A DNA stretch of 64,000 bases from an uncultured Burkholderiales bacterium (GTDB taxonomy: Bacteria > Pseudomonadota > Gammaproteobacteria > Burkholderiales > Burkholderiaceae_C), in assembly GCA_903838355.1 (NCBI GenBank), contig CAILYC010000033.1, positions 1 to 64,000 on the forward strand. The letters run 5' to 3'. Position 1 is the first letter of the stretch, and the number at the start of each line of letters is the position of its first letter. The translations under genes were made by a program, and so were the position numbers. Below the pieces are notes generated by a model. It was not told the DNA's origin and ran no database searches. It saw only the letters and a program-made list of their open reading frames with translations. This document shows, one piece after another, positions 27,332-35,573 of this stretch.

Positions 27332-27369
27332 GTTTTGTCCGAAAAATATATGTAAATATCAGACAAAAC
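27332..27369. promoter_or_regulatory. orphan AbiEi-type inverted repeat
   Basis: GTTTTGTC at 27332-27339 is the reverse complement of GACAAAAC at 27362-27369. The half-sites (TTTGTCCGAAA and TTTGTCTGA on the other strand) match those of the repeat at 30699-30735 in front of an AbiE-type operon. No gene follows it now, so it is probably the promoter scar of a lost toxin-antitoxin unit. Confidence 0.5.
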
Positions 27370-27428
27370 GGGATCCAACAGAAGCTCAAAAGTGACTGTG
27401 GGCTTTTGCATCACGTTAAAACTCACTG

Positions 27429-27480
27429 TCCGCCCTGAGTGGGATGCCGGAATATGCACCCGATTAGACCGGAATAGGCG
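27429..27480. repeat. IS21-type terminal repeat fragment
   Basis: Two CCGGAATA units spaced 22 bases apart (27447-27454 and 27469-27476), with a GTCC upstream, resemble the multiple terminal repeats of IS21 elements. The same 22-23-base period is seen at 28705-28857. The adjoining integrase fragment appears cut here. Confidence 0.5.
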
Positions 27481-27518
27481 CTTTATCACGCAGCCAAATA
27501 AGAATCTTCGTAACCAAT

Positions 27519-27875
27519 GTGAACCTTGAAAAGCGCATTGCCTTTTTAAAAGTCACCAAGAACGGTGACGCGCGCGCTGTGCCACTATCGGGGCGCGCAA
27601 TTGAATTGCTTCAATCAATCCCTCGCGCCGATGGGAACAGAGTCCTCCTGGTTCAAAAACAAGGCCTGCATTCGGTTTTCAAAACGGCTTGCAAACGGGC
27701 AAAGATTGAAGACTTCACATGGCACGACTTGAGACAAGAATCAATTTCAAGGTATGCCGAACGTGGCGATTTTTCGATTCTTGAGCTCGTATCCATCTCC
27801 GGCCACAAAACACTGCAAATGCTGAATAAATACACCCACCTAAAGGCGGAGAAATTGGCTGCGAAGATGGGCTAG
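27519..27875 (+). pseudogene. tyrosine recombinase (integrase), C-terminal fragment
   Basis: A 118-residue frame carrying the C-terminal catalytic half of a phage-type integrase: KNGDARAVPLS, the HxxR box WHDLRQESISR, GHKTLQMLNKYTHL with the active tyrosine, and a Lys-rich end. The N-terminal DNA-binding domain and the first catalytic Arg are missing, and IS21-end-like sequence abuts its start. It is evidence that the region was once an integrated element. Confidence 0.82.
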
Positions 27876-27885
27876 CGACCAGAGG

Positions 27886-28720
27886 CTACGCCTGCCCAGC
27901 ATTGCCGACTTCAGCGGTACCGGTTGGTTTCGAAACTGAAGAACGGCTCAGGGCGGCTTCATCTTGCGCCATGGTTGACCACTGCAGTTCGCCATCAGCA
28001 CCCATCCAGGCAGTAGGCCGGTTCATGATCTTGTCGTAATACCCTGCATTGTTATAAAACTGCAAATACGGCCTGCCATGGTGGCGTGATAGCGATCGGC
28101 GCACTAGCAATGTGTACGCCCCATCGGGTAAAACGTCATGGGCGCCACAATTTGGTCGCTGTTTAATGGGCAATTTTGCGCCCGTATCAGGTAGTCGAGC
28201 GGCGAAAACAGGTTGAAGAAATACACCGAGTTCACAAAGGCACCCAAGTCAAAGCCAGCACCCGCCAAATACAAGTCAAAACGCACCGGTTGGGTGTGAC
28301 CAGCGTTGGCAACATGGGCGCCTTTGCTGATCAAGTCGTCCGCAGACTTCGGCTTATCGGCATCATGACCCTGCTCCAGGGTGAACAAGTGCACCGGGTG
28401 AACTGTATCGCTGGGTAAAGCCAAACTGCTGTCCACCAAGTTTCGGTAACCGGTGACAGCCTTGAGATGCACCTTGGGGGCTTTGTCGCCAGCACTGCCA
28501 CCGTGGTAGGTGAACTCGACACCGCTGCGTATTACCTCAATGCCCGGGTCACTAGGTTTGTCCTGGGACACGCGAGCAACGCGCGTGCCGTAGGGAATGA
28601 TTTTGAGCTGGGCGTGCCGCACGGCAGCAACACGAGTCTGCTCGTCTTTCACCACCAACTGCAGCAACTTGCGACCGTGCTGATTAACAAGGTACAGGCG
28701 CTTACGCGATACCGGAATAC
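27886..28720 (-). pseudogene. unidentified frameshifted coding region
   Basis: Two overlapping minus-strand frames (28720 down to 28104, and 28173 down to 27886) look like one protein split by a frameshift near 28140-28173. The first part contains VSRKRLYLVNQHGRKLLQLV and FDLGAFVNSVYFFNLFSPLD, the second HDVLPDGAYTLLVRRSL. The LPDGAYTL pattern is reminiscent of C-terminal beta-domains of secreted proteases, but this is weak. Upstream the frame simply enters the IS21-type repeats, so the true N-terminus has been lost. Confidence 0.35.
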
Positions 28721-28857
28721 GCACAAGTTGGCCTGGAACGATGTCCAAGTACTCCCGGAACACTGTCCAAGTGTTACTGGAATCGCGTTCGAGTGTTAGC
28801 CGGAATGCTGTCCAAGTGTTGCTGGAATCAGTGTCCAAGTGCTACCGGAATACGCAC
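28705..28857. repeat. IS21-type multiple terminal repeats
   Basis: About six to seven imperfect copies of a 22-23-base unit of the form GTCCAAGTGTTACTGGAATC, with alternating GTCCA and CCGGAAT cores. This is the usual appearance of IS21-family ends. No istA or istB gene remains nearby. The following gap to 29028 shows nothing recognisable. Confidence 0.65.
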
Positions 28858-29028
28858 ATTGATCCAACATCTGCAGTCCGCCATTTTGTAAACGGGATTC
28901 TGGCGTGAAGAAGTCATTGATGGATTGTGTGATTGGCAAGGCGTTCTTCTAAGTGGTTGTTGGTTGTCCGGTGAACCTTTTCGAGCACGGCAAAAAGATC
29001 AGACATGCCTTGTGGCTATCGCTCAAAA

Positions 29029-30057
29029 CTAAGCATTGATGGCGTTTTCAGCACTCTGTAGTTCTCGCAGCAACACGTCAAAGCTCGGTGGCTCGGTCAT
29101 GAACATGGGGCGCATCGTCGCGTAATCGCGCGCCAATTCAGCCTGCCGTGCCGCAGGCGGCACCAACCGAAACGTGCCATGGCAGGCCAGATCGTAACGC
29201 GCCCAGCCTCGGGCAAACACGCGGCTTTTCCAGTCCACCACGCGCGCGCATTGCGCCTTGTCCGCTAAAAATTGCTGTGCATCGGCGTGCGCCAACAACC
29301 TGACCATGTCGAAATAGTGCCGTGCATACCGGTCTGGTGTGGGTGAATCATGTGGCCGGTGGTACTCCGCATGCAGTATGGTCGCTTTCTCCCAAAAAGT
29401 GCGCTGCAACTCCAACGCCACCACTTCACATTGCCAGTCGCTAAAAAGCGGCACAAACACACTGGACACCATCGGCGCAATGGGGTACCGCCCGGTGGGT
29501 TGTTGGTCGGTCAGCGTACCCAGTTCCAGTTTGACTTCGCGGCGCACGTAGTCAATGCCATGCCCCTGCGACGTTGGATAGCGAAAGTACAGAATGGGCG
29601 ACTTGGCATCCACATCCAGCTCGTAATGCAGCCATTTACCTGCATGCGCGGTGCCCAAGGCATCGATGATCGCCCCCTCCAGCAAAGGCAAAAGCACCTG
29701 CTGCACCTTGTCGGCACACAGGCGCTGCATCTCCAGCACGGCGGCATCGCGCTTCACACGGCTGGTCAGGGCATCAAAACCCAATGCATCGGCGCCCACA
29801 AACTCCGGCACCAAGCACAGGTCAATGTCCTCCGAGAACCGGTCAATCACCTCAAATACTTTGGACAAGGACGTGCCACCCTTGAACACCAAAAACGGTG
29901 CCAACTCTGGCTGTGCGAACAACAAGCCCAGCAACCACGACACCCAGAAATCCTTTTCCAGAATCACGGCGTGCCCCGCCAAGCCTGCAGCAGCCTGCTC
30001 AAACACAAGCCCACGCCGCTCGGGAGAGAGAGATAGAAACTTGGCTGCCAGTGTCAT
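29029..30057 (-). CDS. AbiEii-type nucleotidyltransferase toxin
   Basis: A 342-residue protein of the AbiEii/AbiGii family, the toxin of type IV toxin-antitoxin systems. Visible motifs: ILEKDFWVSWLL, the nucleotidyltransferase strand LVFKGGTSLSKVFE, and the catalytic acidic pair RFSEDIDLCL. These enzymes add nucleotides to tRNA 3' ends or similar targets, stopping growth, and some protect against phage. Its ATG overlaps the antitoxin stop as ATGA, so the two are translated together. The gene appears intact. Confidence 0.87.
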   Translation of the reverse strand: MTLAAKFLSLSPERRGLVFEQAAAGLAGHAVILEKDFWVSWLLGLLFAQPELAPFLVFKGGTSLSKVFEVIDRFSEDIDLCLVPEFVGADALGFDALTSRVKRDAAVLEMQRLCADKVQQVLLPLLEGAIIDALGTAHAGKWLHYELDVDAKSPILYFRYPTSQGHGIDYVRREVKLELGTLTDQQPTGRYPIAPMVSSVFVPLFSDWQCEVVALELQRTFWEKATILHAEYHRPHDSPTPDRYARHYFDMVRLLAHADAQQFLADKAQCARVVDWKSRVFARGWARYDLACHGTFRLVPPAARQAELARDYATMRPMFMTEPPSFDVLLRELQSAENAINA

Positions 30058-30677
30058 GGTTCTTGCCTTGCTACTTCACGCAAAAATGGGCGCATCCAGG
30101 CAGGCGCAAGCGCAATATCCTGTAGTACCTGTGCCCGCTCTGCAGCGGGTACCTGCTGACGCAGGCGCTCAATGCGTCCCGGGGTAATGTGCGGCGCACC
30201 CAAACTCTTGAAAGCCTGAATAAGCAGCCCACTCAGCCGCCCGGCGGCTGCCATCTGGCGCGGCGTCGTGCGTTTGAAACTGATTTGCATGGGGCCAGCC
30301 TTGACCGTGCGACTGATGCCGTCGGTGAGCAGCACAACCTTGGCGGGCACTTGCTCTGATAGCCCCAGCATATTGGCTGCGTACACACCCGCTGGCTGCA
30401 TGCGCAGCTTGTCCTTGCCTGCGAGCGCCTGAACCACTGCATCCACTGACGGCCATAGCAGGCCCAGCAATTCGTCATGTCGCGGCTTGTCATACAGCCC
30501 ACGCGACAGTCGCCGCAACTCCCCGCGTGCCACCAACCGTTGTAGTGCCTTATCAATCGAAGCGCGGCTACCCATCAATGCAAAGGCATCGGGGGTAAAC
30601 ACCGTGCCAGGGTGACTGTGTTGCACTTGAAGTGCAATTTGTGAGTCAACGCTTTGGGGTGAGGCAGCTCGGGGCAT
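30054..30677 (-). CDS. AbiEi-like/DUF6088 antitoxin
   Basis: A 207-residue protein with an N-terminal winged helix (FALMGSRASIDKALQRLVARGE, then LRRLSRGLYDKP) and a C-terminal AbiEi-like part (ANMLGLSEQVPAKVVLLTDG, LGAPHITPGRIERLRQQV). AbiEi proteins neutralise AbiEii and repress their own promoter by binding inverted repeats. Such a repeat lies at 30699-30735, just upstream. The ATG at 30677 is chosen because a start at 30719 would put the first codons inside that operator. Confidence 0.82.
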   Translation of the reverse strand: MPRAASPQSVDSQIALQVQHSHPGTVFTPDAFALMGSRASIDKALQRLVARGELRRLSRGLYDKPRHDELLGLLWPSVDAVVQALAGKDKLRMQPAGVYAANMLGLSEQVPAKVVLLTDGISRTVKAGPMQISFKRTTPRQMAAAGRLSGLLIQAFKSLGAPHITPGRIERLRQQVPAAERAQVLQDIALAPAWMRPFLREVARQEP

Positions 30678-30698
30678 GGGGTATAGGCTACAAGATTC

Positions 30699-30735
30699 TA
30701 TTTGTCCGAAATATAGCATGTTTTTCAGACAAATA
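30699..30735. promoter_or_regulatory. AbiEi-type operator between divergent toxin-antitoxin units
   Basis: TATTTGTC at 30699-30706 is the exact reverse complement of GACAAATA at 30728-30735. Half-sites read TTTGTCCGAAA and, on the other strand, TTTGTCTGAAA. It covers the likely promoter of the minus-strand AbiE operon and the 5' end of the broken plus-strand one. It is related to the orphan site at 27332-27369. Confidence 0.6.
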
Positions 30736-31149
30736 ATAGGTGCTTTTTCAGGTGATTACTGCAGGGTGGCAAAAGGTATTTATCTCAACCCTTATGCTTC
30801 GTCGCGAAACAGTTGGGCTATTGAAGAAGTTGCCAAAGCATTGAGGCCTGATAGCTTTTCATACATCAGCCTTGAATCTATTCTTTCTGAATACGGCGTC
30901 ATTTCCCAAATTCCAATTGGTCGGATCACTATTATGACCACGGGGGCAAGAGGTGTATTCGAAACCCCGCTGGGAATCATTGAGTTCACCCACACCAAGC
31001 GATCGCCAGAATCTTTGATTGAACGCACACTTCATGATAAGAGGCGCCCTCTCAGAATTGCAAAGAAAATGGCTGCGGTGCAAGATTTGTATCGGGTCGG
31101 AAGAAATACAAACATGATCGACCAAGAAGAATTAGATGAGGGGCTTTAA
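30718..31149 (+). pseudogene. second AbiEi-like antitoxin, N-terminally truncated
   Basis: The frame reads GDYCRVAKGIYLNPYASSRN, then SFSYISLESILSEYGVISQI and TTGARGVFETPLGIIEFTHT, ending ...EELDEGL at 31149. This is the C-terminal two thirds of an AbiEi-type antitoxin. The normal N-terminal winged helix is absent; the frame instead starts within the operator of the other AbiE unit. It is coupled (TAATG) to the broken toxin downstream. Confidence 0.7.
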
Positions 31150-31775
31150 TGAGTAAGAAAGACTTTGATGAATTAGTTGAAAAGGTGATTAAACAACGAG
31201 CGTCTTTGTCCGCCATGCGCCCCGTGGTGGAAAAGGAAATTCTTCACTATGATATTTTCAAGGCGTTGAGCGGAGAAGGGCTCCTTAATTGATTGACATT
31301 TCAAGGAGGAACGTCATTGCGACTATTCAGAGGCGTAAACAGGTTCAGCGAAGATTTGGACTTTGTAGGAGGCAAAGAATTCAACTTGGAAAGCATGGTG
31401 AAAATCAAAAAATGCATCAAAATGCACATTGGCGAGCGCTATGGCCTCCACGTATTGGTCAAAAAACGAAGGTGAGACCCGCAGCAGATTCAAATGGGGA
31501 AACAGTGCACGTGGACAGGTGGGTGGTGACGATTCAAACAAGTCCCGGCAAGCCCGACCTTCCAAGTCAGAAGATCAAAGTTGAAATTGCAAATACCAAT
31601 GCCTATACCAAAGAGCCAGTGGCTTTAAAGAGCAACTGCGATTTTCTGGAATATCCTAGTCAGATTATCGTTCCGACTGAATCATTGTCAGAGGTCCTCG
31701 CCGATAAAATCGTTGCATTTTCACGATCGCTTTTCGATCAGCATGGCAAGCCCGCGCAAGCAGATTCAACTTTAA
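31149..31775 (+). pseudogene. second AbiEii-type toxin, broken and truncated
   Basis: From ATG 31149 the frame begins MSKKDFDELVEKVIKQRASL. It meets TGA at 31290-31292, then resumes with LTFQGGTSLRLFRGVNRFSE and DLDFVGGKEF, the nucleotidyltransferase core. A one-base shift near 31470 changes frame to VDRWVVTIQTSPGKPDLPSQ and EVLADKIVAFSRSLFDQHG. The similarity ends at 31775, exactly where the 113-bp repeat starts. Two inactivating changes plus truncation make it a pseudogene. Confidence 0.8.
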
Positions 31776-31888
31776 TTCGACAAAAGCGCGCTCAGTTGAG
31801 ACTTGCAAAAACACCGACTGTAGAGGACTGCGCGGGTGTGAACCCTCGCCAGAGGTGCAAAGACACTCAAGAAAAACCGGTCCTCGGG
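31776..31888. repeat. right copy of 113-bp direct repeat
   Basis: Second copy of the repeat at 24834-24946, same orientation, about 95% identical, with both potential stems conserved. It closes the accessory island and lies 50 bases upstream of the hypothetical gene at 31939. Recombination between the two copies would remove the whole 6.9-kb island. Confidence 0.85.
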
Positions 31889-31938
31889 GTGCTTTTGAGC
31901 ACACCCTTTGAAGGGCACTTTCGTGCACAATAGGAGGC

Positions 31939-32352
31939 ATGTCCTCCTCGCACGAACTCCATCAAATCCATTTGCCCTCCACGTTCACGGATCTTTACAG
32001 GGATCCCACGCGCCCCTACGCCAAACCGCTCTTGCCCTTTGAAAAAATTTGTCAGCGCTACGACTGGTGCGAAGACATGGCGCAAATCCTCTCTGAGCCA
32101 AGCCTGAACCAAATGGCCACCTTGCACATCACCGAACTCGATGTGATCGAGCGCACCTACCGTGGCCTCTTGAGCAGCCCCGAGGTGATGAGCCCCAAAG
32201 AGTGCACGTGGGTGATGCAACGCTTGTGTGAACTGCTCAACTGGTCCATCGAGGACTTGCCAGCGCAATTGGATGCACTTCAGGTGGCCCACGAGGCCAC
32301 CAACTCGCCCAACTCGCCCAACACCCCCAACCTCCCCTCACCAACACCATGA
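31939..32352 (+). CDS. hypothetical protein preceding pilD
   Basis: A 137-residue cytoplasmic-looking protein not assigned to a family. It is rich in Leu, Glu and Trp-containing helices (LPFEKICQRYDWCEDMAQIL, ITELDVIERTYRGLLSSPEV, LCELLNWSIEDLPAQLDAL). It ends in a low-complexity Pro/Asn/Ser tail from a short tandem repeat. Its stop overlaps the pilD start by four bases (ATGA), so the two are probably co-translated. In related bacteria pilB and pilC often occupy this position; this protein is not either of them. Confidence 0.65.
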   Translation: MSSSHELHQIHLPSTFTDLYRDPTRPYAKPLLPFEKICQRYDWCEDMAQILSEPSLNQMATLHITELDVIERTYRGLLSSPEVMSPKECTWVMQRLCELLNWSIEDLPAQLDALQVAHEATNSPNSPNTPNLPSPTP

Positions 32353-33335
32353 CGGCGCCGCTGGACTTTTGGAGCAACGCGGGCGCGCTCAGCTCTGGGG
32401 TGCTGGTGTTGTGGGTGCTTTTGGGCTTGGTCACGGGCAGCGCCATGAACGCCATCGTGCACCGACTGCCCAAGATGCTGCTCACGCCTGACACAGCTCA
32501 AGACCAAACCACTGCATCACCACAGAGCGACCCCGCTTGTCCACCAGGCCTCTCGTTGTGGTGGCCACGCTCACATTGTCCACTTTGCCTACACCCCTTG
32601 GGCTGGCGCCAACTCATCCCGGTGCTCAGTTTTTTACACCAAAATGGTCGTTGCAGTTTTTGCAAAGGCGCGATCGCGTCTCGCTACCTTTGGATTGAAA
32701 TCCTCAGTGCCCTGTGGTGGTGTTGGTGTGCTTGGCGCTTTTCCCAGCCCCTGGGACCAGCCGGGGGGCTTGCAACGGGCCTGGGCGGATTCACAGGATG
32801 GGGCGTGGTGATGGGTGCGGGTGGGCTCGCGGGTGTGACCGGCACGCTGTGGCTTCAACTGGGGGCCTGTGCGCTGTGGTCACTCTTGGGCTCGATCTTG
32901 ATCGCCTTGGCCTACATTGACTGGGAGCACCAATTGCTCCCAGACGCGCTCACCGCCACGCTGCTGTGGGGGGGATTGATCGCATCGGGCAGTGGGCTGC
33001 TCAGCATTGAGCTGCACGCCTCGCTGTGGGGGGCGGTGCTGGGCTATGGCAGTTTTGCTGGGGTGGCCGGCGTCTACCTGGCCTTCACCCACCGAGAAGG
33101 CCTGGGACAAGGTGACTTTAAACTGCTCGCCGCCTTGGGCGCTTGGCTGGGCCCGTGGAGCCTCATTCCCATCGTCTTGATCGCCTCTTTCTCGGGATTG
33201 TTGCTCGGTCTTTGGCAACTCAAGTCTCACGGCCTCTCAGCGCTTGAGCGCCCCATGCCCTTTGGTCCGTTTTTGGTGCTGGGAGCGTTTCTCACCATGG
33301 TCTGGGGACCCCAGGCTTGGCTCAGGTGGCTCTAG
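32349..33335 (+). CDS. pilD: prepilin peptidase / N-methyltransferase
   Basis: Bifunctional membrane enzyme of 328 residues that cleaves type IV prepilin leaders and methylates the new N-terminus. The cytoplasmic zinc-binding loop has CPLC and CSFC cysteine pairs. The aspartyl peptidase core has LAYIDWEHQLLPDALT and GLGQGDFKLLAALGAW (the conserved GxGD). About eight membrane helices. There is an extra glycine-rich segment in the middle (LGPAGGLATGLGGFTGWG to MGAGGLAGVTG). It also serves type II secretion pseudopilins. No pilin assembly genes are adjacent. Confidence 0.92.
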   Translation: MTAPLDFWSNAGALSSGVLVLWVLLGLVTGSAMNAIVHRLPKMLLTPDTAQDQTTASPQSDPACPPGLSLWWPRSHCPLCLHPLGWRQLIPVLSFLHQNGRCSFCKGAIASRYLWIEILSALWWCWCAWRFSQPLGPAGGLATGLGGFTGWGVVMGAGGLAGVTGTLWLQLGACALWSLLGSILIALAYIDWEHQLLPDALTATLLWGGLIASGSGLLSIELHASLWGAVLGYGSFAGVAGVYLAFTHREGLGQGDFKLLAALGAWLGPWSLIPIVLIASFSGLLLGLWQLKSHGLSALERPMPFGPFLVLGAFLTMVWGPQAWLRWL

Positions 33336-33408
33336 CTCACAACGCCCCCGAACGTTTTACACTTCGGCCCATCACCCCCAATCCCGCGCTCACGCTGGCA
33401 TTCATCCC

Positions 33409-34077
33409 ATGAGACACATCGGCATCACCGGCGGCATTGGCAGCGGCAAAAGCACTGTCACCCAGATGTGGGTGCGCTGTGGAGCGCAGGCCATCGACGC
33501 TGATCAACTCTCACGAGACCTCACCCGCGCAGGCGGTGCGGCCATTCCACTCATCCAAGCGGCGTTTGGCGAATCGGCCATTGGCAGCGACGGCGCCTTG
33601 GACCGCGCCCGCATGCGCGAGAGGGTGTTTGGCGACCCGAGTGCCAAGGCCCGTCTTGAGGGGATCCTTCACCCCATGATCCGGCAAGCCTCCAGCCGTT
33701 TGGTTGAACTTGCCCGATTAAGCGGCACCCCAGTGTTGGTCCACGACATTCCGTTGCTGGTGGAGTCGGGGCGCCACAAGAGTGACAAAAGTGACAAGGG
33801 TAACGAGGGTGACAAAGATCACCAGCATCACAACGAGAACCTCAGCCCATTTGACCGCATTTTGGTGGTCGACTGCAGCCCCGAGACGCAAGTCAGCCGC
33901 GTCATGGCCCGCTCTGGCATGGCCCGCTCGGAGGTGCTTCGCATCATGCAGGCCCAGGCCAACCGAGAGGCGCGACTCGCCGCGGCCGACTGGGTGCTGC
34001 TCAATGAAGGCAAAACCTTGGCCGAGCTCGAGCGCGAGGTTCAAGCCCTTTACCAACGGGCAGTAGAGGAAGCCTAG
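33409..34077 (+). CDS. coaE: dephospho-CoA kinase
   Basis: Last step of coenzyme A synthesis, 222 residues against about 200 in most relatives. The P-loop GGIGSGKST is at 8-16 and the CoA-binding region IDADQLSRDL follows. Conserved HPMIR and DIPLLVESG are present. The extra length is a low-complexity insertion after LLVESG (HKSDKSDKGNEGDKDHQHH), encoded by repeated 9-base units. It falls in a surface loop, so activity is probably kept. The ATG at 33409 is the only start that places the P-loop normally. Core pil-coaE-zapD-yacG order. Confidence 0.92.
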   Translation: MRHIGITGGIGSGKSTVTQMWVRCGAQAIDADQLSRDLTRAGGAAIPLIQAAFGESAIGSDGALDRARMRERVFGDPSAKARLEGILHPMIRQASSRLVELARLSGTPVLVHDIPLLVESGRHKSDKSDKGNEGDKDHQHHNENLSPFDRILVVDCSPETQVSRVMARSGMARSEVLRIMQAQANREARLAAADWVLLNEGKTLAELEREVQALYQRAVEEA

Positions 34078-34273
34078 GGATTCATGGGGCCAAGGGGCTG
34101 AGGGCTTGACACGACATGGGCTCGTGCTCATCCCAATGAGGCTTCACGCCATTCCAGGGCTTGCGACAAAAACGCTCACCCTGCACGCCTTCGCGTGACA
34201 AATTAAGTCTGGCCTTCATTAAAATTGGGCCCAGTCGAGAGTATGATTTGACCAATTTGACTTGATACTGCCT

Positions 34274-35026
34274 GTGATCCTTTTTGAACACCCTTTTAAT
34301 GAGCGAGTCCGCACTTATTTGCGGCTTGAGCATTTGTTTGATCGCTTTGAGCATCTCATTGGGCGAGATCAGGCCTTGGATCACCATTTTTGCTTCACCA
34401 CACTCTTTGAAATCATTGAGGTGGGCGGTCGCACCGATCTCAAGACCGACATGCTCAAAGATCTCGACCGCCATCGCCTTCACCTGATGACGTTTCGCAC
34501 GAACGCCAGTGTTGACCAACAGGTTTTAGAAAACGTGCTCACCCGCATTGAAAGTGCCTTTGAGCATTTGAACGGCCTGGGCTCCAAAATCAACCAACTC
34601 GTGGGAGAAAATGATTTTCTCTCAAGCCTGAGAAACCGCATCTCCATCCCCGGCGGCACCTGTGGATTTGATTTGCCTTATTACCACGCCTGGCAGCAAA
34701 AACCCGCCGGTCTTCGGCAAGACAATTTAAAGCATTGGACCGAGCCACTCGAGCCCCTCAAAGCCGCGGTCGACATCCTCTTGGGACTCATGCGCGACAA
34801 CGCCAGCGCACAAAAGGTGTCGGCCTCTGGCGGTGTCTTTCAGCAAAACCTCCCCCAAGGTAAGTTCCAGTTGCTGCGCCTTTATATCGACCCGTCTTTG
34901 AATTTGATTCCCGAAATCAGCGGCAACCGCATGATGGTCTCCATTCGCTTGATGCAGCAAGACGAGGACGGGCGACTTCAAGCGAGCAACGCTGACGCGA
35001 CACTTGAGCTCGCTTTGTGCAGTTGA
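34274..35026 (+). CDS. zapD: cell division protein ZapD
   Basis: A 250-residue cytosolic protein that bundles FtsZ filaments at the division ring. The family start (ILFEHPFNERVRTYLRLEHL) and the conserved QLVGENDFLSSLRNRISIPG and GTCGFDLPYYHAWQ segments are present. The GTG at 34274 best matches the usual M-I-L-Y/F-E-x-P start; TTG at 34262 is an alternative. Typical neighbours are coaE before and yacG after. Confidence 0.92.
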   Translation: MILFEHPFNERVRTYLRLEHLFDRFEHLIGRDQALDHHFCFTTLFEIIEVGGRTDLKTDMLKDLDRHRLHLMTFRTNASVDQQVLENVLTRIESAFEHLNGLGSKINQLVGENDFLSSLRNRISIPGGTCGFDLPYYHAWQQKPAGLRQDNLKHWTEPLEPLKAAVDILLGLMRDNASAQKVSASGGVFQQNLPQGKFQLLRLYIDPSLNLIPEISGNRMMVSIRLMQQDEDGRLQASNADATLELALCS

Positions 35027-35089
35027 GCCACCCACGCAAGCCCACGACCTCACGACACCACGACACCAAGCCAACAGGAACCGTTCGTC

Positions 35090-35446
35090 TTGACCACCGC
35101 ACGCACCGTCACTTGTCCGGCTTGCCAAGGCCCCAGTGTTTACGCCCCCGAGAATGCCTATCGGCCATTTTGTTCGCGCCGTTGCAAAGAGCATGATTTT
35201 GGCGCTTGGGCCAATGAGGAACATCGACTCCCCCAGGCACCTTCTAGCGATGAGCTCGACCCCGATCAGGACCCGGATCGCGAGCTTGGGGCCGATGCCC
35301 GTTCGAGTCTTGGTCTTGGTCTGGTGTTTGGGCCCAGTCTTGGTGGGCTCGGTGCTGACGATTTGCCTGAGCTCCCCAGCGAGACAGACGCGCAAGAGCC
35401 GGAGCCGGAGCCGGCCCATTTGCTGCCCCCCAAAAGGCTTCAATAG
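35090..35446 (+). CDS. yacG: YacG-family DNA gyrase inhibitor with acidic extension
   Basis: Small zinc protein that binds GyrB. The zinc ligands are CPAC and, after YRPFCSRRCKEHDFGAWA, two more cysteines. At 118 residues it is nearly twice the usual length: the last 60 residues are acidic and repetitive (DELDPDQDPDRELGADA, EPEPEPAHLLPP). The start is a TTG at 35090. The canonical domain ends near residue 50, so the tail is an addition of unknown purpose. Confidence 0.87.
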   Translation: MTTARTVTCPACQGPSVYAPENAYRPFCSRRCKEHDFGAWANEEHRLPQAPSSDELDPDQDPDRELGADARSSLGLGLVFGPSLGGLGADDLPELPSETDAQEPEPEPAHLLPPKRLQ

Positions 35447-35487
35447 CCGCCTCCTAGTGAGGCCTGGATCCCACTGAACTCTTCAGG

Positions 35488-35573
35488 TTTCGGTCTCAGT
35501 CTCTGTCTCAGTCTCAGTCTCTGTCTCTGTCTCGATCTCAGTCTCGATCTCAGTCTCGATCTCAGTCTCTGGC
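35488..35573. repeat. 6-bp tandem repeat
   Basis: About fourteen units of TCTCAG, TCTCTG or TCTCGA in a row. The tract runs into the 3' end of the mutT-like gene on the minus strand, encoding part of its C-terminus. Confidence 0.95.

Noticed and set aside
28705-28857. Possible CRISPR array
   Set aside because: The units are contiguous and imperfect with no unique spacers between them, and no cas genes are near. They fit IS21-type ends.
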